A stretch of DNA of 16,250 nucleotides from Deltaproteobacteria bacterium RBG_13_52_11 (GTDB lineage: Bacteria; Desulfobacterota; B13-G15; RBG-16-54-18): assembly GCA_001797745.1 (NCBI GenBank), contig MGQF01000098.1, positions 1 to 16,250 of the forward strand, in the 5' to 3' direction. Positions 13,364 through 16,250 of the stretch are shown piece by piece. How positions within the stretch are numbered: position 1 is the stretch's first letter; every line of letters starts with the position of its first letter. The notes under the pieces were generated by a model. It worked only from the letters and a program-made list of their open reading frames with translations, was not told the DNA's origin and ran no database searches. Made by a program: the position numbers and the translations under genes.

Positions 13364-14060
13364 GATAAAAAAACTGATTGTCCATTATGGACCATTCATT
13401 GCGCTCAACGAAATCTCCCTGGAGATCAAAGAAGGGGAAATAGTTGCCCTCATTGGTCCTAACAAGGCAGGAAAGACCACGCTGTTGCTCACCTTGTCCG
13501 GGATCTTGGAGACAACCGAAGGGCGGATCTTTTTTCAGGGGGAGGATATCACCAACCGCGATCCCCACAAGATCGTAGCAAGCGGGATCGGGCATGTCCC
13601 CCAGGGGCGCCATATCTTCCCCACGCTCACCGTCTTCGATAACCTCATCATGGGGGCGTATATCAGGAGGGGGATGAGAGAAGCGGTAAAGGAAGACTTG
13701 GCATGGCTATATGAAATGTTTCCTATCCTGAAGGAAAGGGGCCAGCAGCGGGCGGGCACTCTGAGCGGCGGCGAACAGCAGATGTTGGCCATCGGCAGGG
13801 CGCTGATGGGGCGTCCCCGACTCCTGATGTTGGATGAGCCCTCCTCCGGGCTTGCCCCTCGTTATATTGATGAGATTTTTGCCGCCTTTCAGGAGATGAA
13901 CAGGCGGGGGCTGACCCTTTTCATTGTTGAACAAGAGATTCAATTATCATTGGCGATCGCCCACCGGGGATATATCCTCCGCAATGGCCGTCTGATCAAA
14001 GGGGGCCCCTCATCAGTCCTCCTGGAGAGTCAGGAGGTACAGGCGCTCTGCTGGGGGTAG
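13356..14060 (+). CDS. livF: LivF-type ABC transporter ATPase
   Basis: This is the second ATPase, 234 residues, which should form a heterodimer with LivG. The Q-loop is Gln83 (HVPQGRHIFPTLTV, a LivF hallmark), the signature LSGGEQQ is at 136-142, Walker B LLMLDE is at 156-161, and the switch region reads IVEQEI. Walker A reads GPNKAGKT at 34-41, with Lys37 where nearly all family members have Gly; the core GxxxxGKT is kept, so activity is still expected. The switch position carries Gln-Glu rather than His, as is common in LivF. The ATG overlaps the livG end by 8 bases, with GGAGG 6 bases before it. This gene ends the importer operon. Confidence 0.92.
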   Translation: MLRIKKLIVHYGPFIALNEISLEIKEGEIVALIGPNKAGKTTLLLTLSGILETTEGRIFFQGEDITNRDPHKIVASGIGHVPQGRHIFPTLTVFDNLIMGAYIRRGMREAVKEDLAWLYEMFPILKERGQQRAGTLSGGEQQMLAIGRALMGRPRLLMLDEPSSGLAPRYIDEIFAAFQEMNRRGLTLFIVEQEIQLSLAIAHRGYILRNGRLIKGGPSSVLLESQEVQALCWG

Positions 14061-14086
14061 CAGGTAAAGCACTAGCAGTTTCACGA

Positions 14087-14566
14087 TTATCGCGTAGAAA
14101 GGTGAGCGGCCTTTGCCGGCGCGTTTATGGCCTGCGTCAAGAAGTCAAACCATTGTTGCTGGAGAGCAATCCTCCGCCGGGGAATGATGATAATGGGGGC
14201 AAACCTGAGGGTGAAGGATTTTCCCTGCTGGTCACGGAAGCTGAGGTTAAAAAGGACGGTGTCCGATCCATAATAATTGTCTCTGGTGAGGGCGATCTTC
14301 TCTATGTTAGGAAAGGGTATTTTTAAATCGATCTCTTCACCGCCCTTTCCCTTGGGTACCGTAAAGAATAATAAATTGCCCTCGACCCATAAGCGGCCCT
14401 TCCGCCTGGATCCTTTAATGGGGAGTCCCCCGTAGTAATACGTATGGCAAGGCCGGGGAGCTATCATGGCAGAAAGAACCATAGCACTGACAACCTTGTG
14501 CGTCAATGGGATTGGATAGTTTAAAATATATGGTGCTGGTGCGCGGCATCTCTTGCAAAATGGCAT
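14087..14566 (-). CDS. hypothetical protein, possible PH/GRAM-like domain, minus strand
   Basis: This 159-residue frame sits opposite the direction of its neighbours between livF and the second U32 gene. It starts at MPFCKRC (one CxxC, Cys4/Cys7). Then comes a compact beta-rich stretch of about 100 residues (GRLWVEGNLLFFTVP, DLKIPFPNIEKIALT, TVLFNLSFRDQQGKSFTL), ending with an amphipathic helix (QQWFDFLTQAI). That alternation resembles PH/GRAM-like domains, but I cannot assign a family. No clear Shine-Dalgarno precedes this ATG; a later ATG (LSAM) is possible. The frame remains open further upstream to 15046, but that part is only antisense to the U32 gene. It is convergent with livF (26-base gap) and nearly abuts U32-2 divergently. 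There is no competing plus-strand gene. Confidence 0.55.
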   Translation of the reverse strand: MPFCKRCRAPAPYILNYPIPLTHKVVSAMVLSAMIAPRPCHTYYYGGLPIKGSRRKGRLWVEGNLLFFTVPKGKGGEEIDLKIPFPNIEKIALTRDNYYGSDTVLFNLSFRDQQGKSFTLRFAPIIIIPRRRIALQQQWFDFLTQAINAPAKAAHLSTR

Positions 14567-14590
14567 GCCGATTGTTACAGTAACGATAGT

Positions 14591-15853
14591 ATGAAACTTC
14601 GGGTAGGAGCTAATTGGGACATTTCCTTTCTGGACGCCGTAAAGGGGACGTCGGTGGATGCCCTCTTTGGCAAGCTCCCCTTCGACGTTGTGGGGGGGGC
14701 GCGGCCGGGGTTTGTCTTGCCGCAGGTGAGTCGCCGCGACGTGGAACACTATATCCAGGCCTGCCACGCGAGGGGTATGGAGTTCAGCTACCTGCTGAAC
14801 GCCCCTTGTCTGGGAAACCTCCAATATTCCAAAAAGGGTTACGGACAGCTGGTGGAACTTTTGACATGGATTGACCAATCCGGCGCCGATGCAGTCACCG
14901 TCGGTATGCCGTACCTCATTGATCTCATCCGGGAACGTTTTCCCCGCCTCAAGGTCAAGGTTTCCACCACGGCCCGGGTCAATACCGTGCGCAAGGCCCT
15001 GCAGTATGAGGATATGGGCGTTGAGGAGATCATCATCGATGAGCACATCAACCGGGAGTTCAAAACCTTAGCGGCGATCAGAAAGGCGGTGCGGTGCAAC
15101 GTAGAGCTGATCCTGAACAACATCTGTCTCTGGCAGTGCCCGTATAATTACGAACATGTCAACCATGATGGCCACGCCTCCCGGGAAGGGGAGGATGATT
15201 ACTGTTACCTCCAGTATCCAGGGTATCTGTGCCTCTATAGAAAATTGATGGACCCTGTGGAGCTTCTGAAATCACCGTGGATCAGGCCCGAGGATGTTGC
15301 CGCGTATGAGGAACTGGGGTACGACCATTTCAAAATCACGGAACGGTTTAAACGGACCCCCCTGTTGCTCGAACATGTACGGGCATATGAAAACCGGCGT
15401 TACGAAGGGAACCTCTTGGATCTCTTCACCCTCCCCCGGAAGGGTGCATTCACCCCTGTTCATCTGGAGTACTTTATCAAACCCGAACACGTCAACATCA
15501 TGAAGGTTTCTGAATTAGGGAAGGTCTTCGATTTAGAGGTCCGAGACCTCATTCACCTTGATAATAATAAGTTGCAGGGCTTTCTTGAACATTTTAAGGC
15601 AAAGGATTGCAATCAGACCTCTTGTGCGCAGTGTCGTTATTGTGAAGGGGTTTTTAAAAAGGTTGCCATTGTGAACGGACAGGAGCTCAAGAAGGCTGCC
15701 CAAAGAGTCAAGGATTTTTCCAGCAAGCTCATCTCAGGGGAGATTTTTGACATTCCAAAAGCCCACCTCATGTTCCGTATCCCTGTTATCAAGTTCCTGC
15801 TCAAAAAATTAGTTACGTGGCGCTTCAATAAAGAACAAGGCATTGAGTCCTAA
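14591..15853 (+). CDS. U32-family (peptidase U32 / UbiU-like) Fe-S protein, paralogue 2
   Basis: This 420-residue protein is homologous along its length to the U32 protein at 5516-6985. They share MKxxVxxNWD at the start, GADAVTV, VKVSTTARV, EEIIIDEHINREF, and the IRPEDVAAYEELG and NRRYEGNLLDLFTLPR segments. Conserved Cys: 73, 169, 179 and 183 (CLWQC), 205 and 214 (spacing x8 rather than x3), and the C-terminal C-x4-C-x2-C-x2-C at 340/345/348/351. It ends with a basic tail and lacks the extra C-terminal segment of paralogue 1. The start is supported by alignment to paralogue 1, although no Shine-Dalgarno is seen. A radical SAM gene follows 15 bases downstream. The two paralogues could form a UbiU/UbiV-like heterodimer; that is inference. 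Confidence 0.8.
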   Translation: MKLRVGANWDISFLDAVKGTSVDALFGKLPFDVVGGARPGFVLPQVSRRDVEHYIQACHARGMEFSYLLNAPCLGNLQYSKKGYGQLVELLTWIDQSGADAVTVGMPYLIDLIRERFPRLKVKVSTTARVNTVRKALQYEDMGVEEIIIDEHINREFKTLAAIRKAVRCNVELILNNICLWQCPYNYEHVNHDGHASREGEDDYCYLQYPGYLCLYRKLMDPVELLKSPWIRPEDVAAYEELGYDHFKITERFKRTPLLLEHVRAYENRRYEGNLLDLFTLPRKGAFTPVHLEYFIKPEHVNIMKVSELGKVFDLEVRDLIHLDNNKLQGFLEHFKAKDCNQTSCAQCRYCEGVFKKVAIVNGQELKKAAQRVKDFSSKLISGEIFDIPKAHLMFRIPVIKFLLKKLVTWRFNKEQGIES

Positions 15854-15868
15854 GGAGATGAGAACAGG

Positions 15869-16250
15869 ATGAGGTTTTTGTTAATCGACCCACCCCATAA
15901 AATTTGGACTATTCTGAGGGCGTGGACGCCCTCGCCGGGATGTCTGCAACTCCTGGCCTATGTGGAGCGAGAAGGATTCGATATCGAGTATATGGATTGT
16001 ACGCTCAATAAAAACCCGTGGGGCGATCTGGAGGAAAAGATCCGCAGGGAAAAACCGGAGGTAGTCGGCATCTCCGTGATCTGCACGGCCTTTATCTATG
16101 ACGGGATGAACGCCGCCAATCTTATTAAGGCTGCGAGCCCGCACACCATCGTCATTATGGGCGGAGAGCATCCTTCCTTTACGGCGGAGGAAACGCTCAG
16201 GGATTGTCCGGCTATCGATTATATCTGCGTCGGCGAGGGGGAGGTGACGC
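15869..16250 (+). CDS. B12-binding-domain radical SAM enzyme 2, N-terminal part (cut by window end)
   Basis: The frame opens at the ATG 15869 after AAGGAG (11-base spacing), 15 bases past the second U32 stop, and stays open for 127 residues to the edge. The visible part is a cobalamin-binding-type domain: MRFLLIDPPHKIW, LAYVEREGFDIEYMDC, KPEVVGISVICTAFIYDG, IVIMGGEHPSF and DYICVGEGEVT, the standard pattern at the start of class B radical SAM enzymes. The Cys motif of the radical SAM domain would lie beyond the window, so that part is inferred. It repeats the U32-radical SAM gene order of 5516-8674. Confidence 0.8.
   Translation, partial: MRFLLIDPPHKIWTILRAWTPSPGCLQLLAYVEREGFDIEYMDCTLNKNPWGDLEEKIRREKPEVVGISVICTAFIYDGMNAANLIKAASPHTIVIMGGEHPSFTAEETLRDCPAIDYICVGEGEVT

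Noticed and set aside
14048..14063. Small hairpin CTGCT-GGGGGT-AGCAG over the livF stop
   Set aside because: Only 5 base pairs and no T-run, too weak to call a terminator.
14102..14326. Plus-strand 74-codon frame in the livF to U32-2 gap
   Set aside because: No ribosome binding site and no recognisable pattern; the opposite strand is far more protein-like.
14567..15046. Upstream extension of the minus-strand 14087 frame
   Set aside because: Fully antisense to the conserved N-terminal half of U32-2; only the part below 14566 looks like protein.

Overview
The window looks like a chromosomal segment of an anaerobic or facultative Gram-negative bacterium, most plausibly deltaproteobacterial (Desulfobacterota-like). 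This is inferred from a sigma-54/NtrC regulatory pair, Sec-exported and inner-membrane transport genes, several Cys-rich Fe-S-type enzymes, B12-binding radical SAM proteins and moderately high GC. No rRNA, tRNA, CRISPR array or transposase was seen, so the taxonomy is an inference from gene content only.

Left edge (1-1190, minus strand): an AT-richer XRE-type repressor / ImmA-IrrE metallopeptidase module with a third small gene running off the edge. It reads from a consensus promoter overlapped by TACAAC/GTTGTA operator half-sites. Next (1283-3858, plus strand) is a translationally coupled two-component system: a membrane histidine kinase and an NtrC-type sigma-54 activator with an intact GAFTGA loop. 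It is followed by a minus-strand operon (5055-3894): an ArsR-type regulator with a CxCxC motif, a previously easy-to-miss 33-residue Cys/Lys-rich protein, and a CopD-like four-helix membrane protein. Two near-identical 16-bp palindromes sit before the first two genes.

Core (5516-16250, plus strand): a mirrored arrangement. A U32-family protein (U32-1) and a B12-binding radical SAM protein are followed by a complete branched-chain-amino-acid-type ABC importer (LivK, then LivH, LivM, LivG, LivF). A second, paralogous U32 protein (U32-2) and a second B12-binding radical SAM protein, cut by the window end, follow the importer. Between livK and livH lies a small secreted protein resembling the globular head of a type IV pilin, with rho-independent terminators before and after it. 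A small minus-strand gene (14087-14566) sits between livF and the second U32 gene.

Upstream of U32-1 is a 410-base gene-free region holding a near-perfect sigma-54 promoter (TGGCATG-N4-TTGCT), two upstream dyads suited to be activator sites, and a ~167-base leader. The most economical reading is an anaerobic, Fe-S and cobalamin dependent modification pathway made of two U32/radical-SAM pairs. It would be fed by a dedicated importer and may be switched on by the nearby NtrC-type activator. The substrate and reaction cannot be told from sequence alone.
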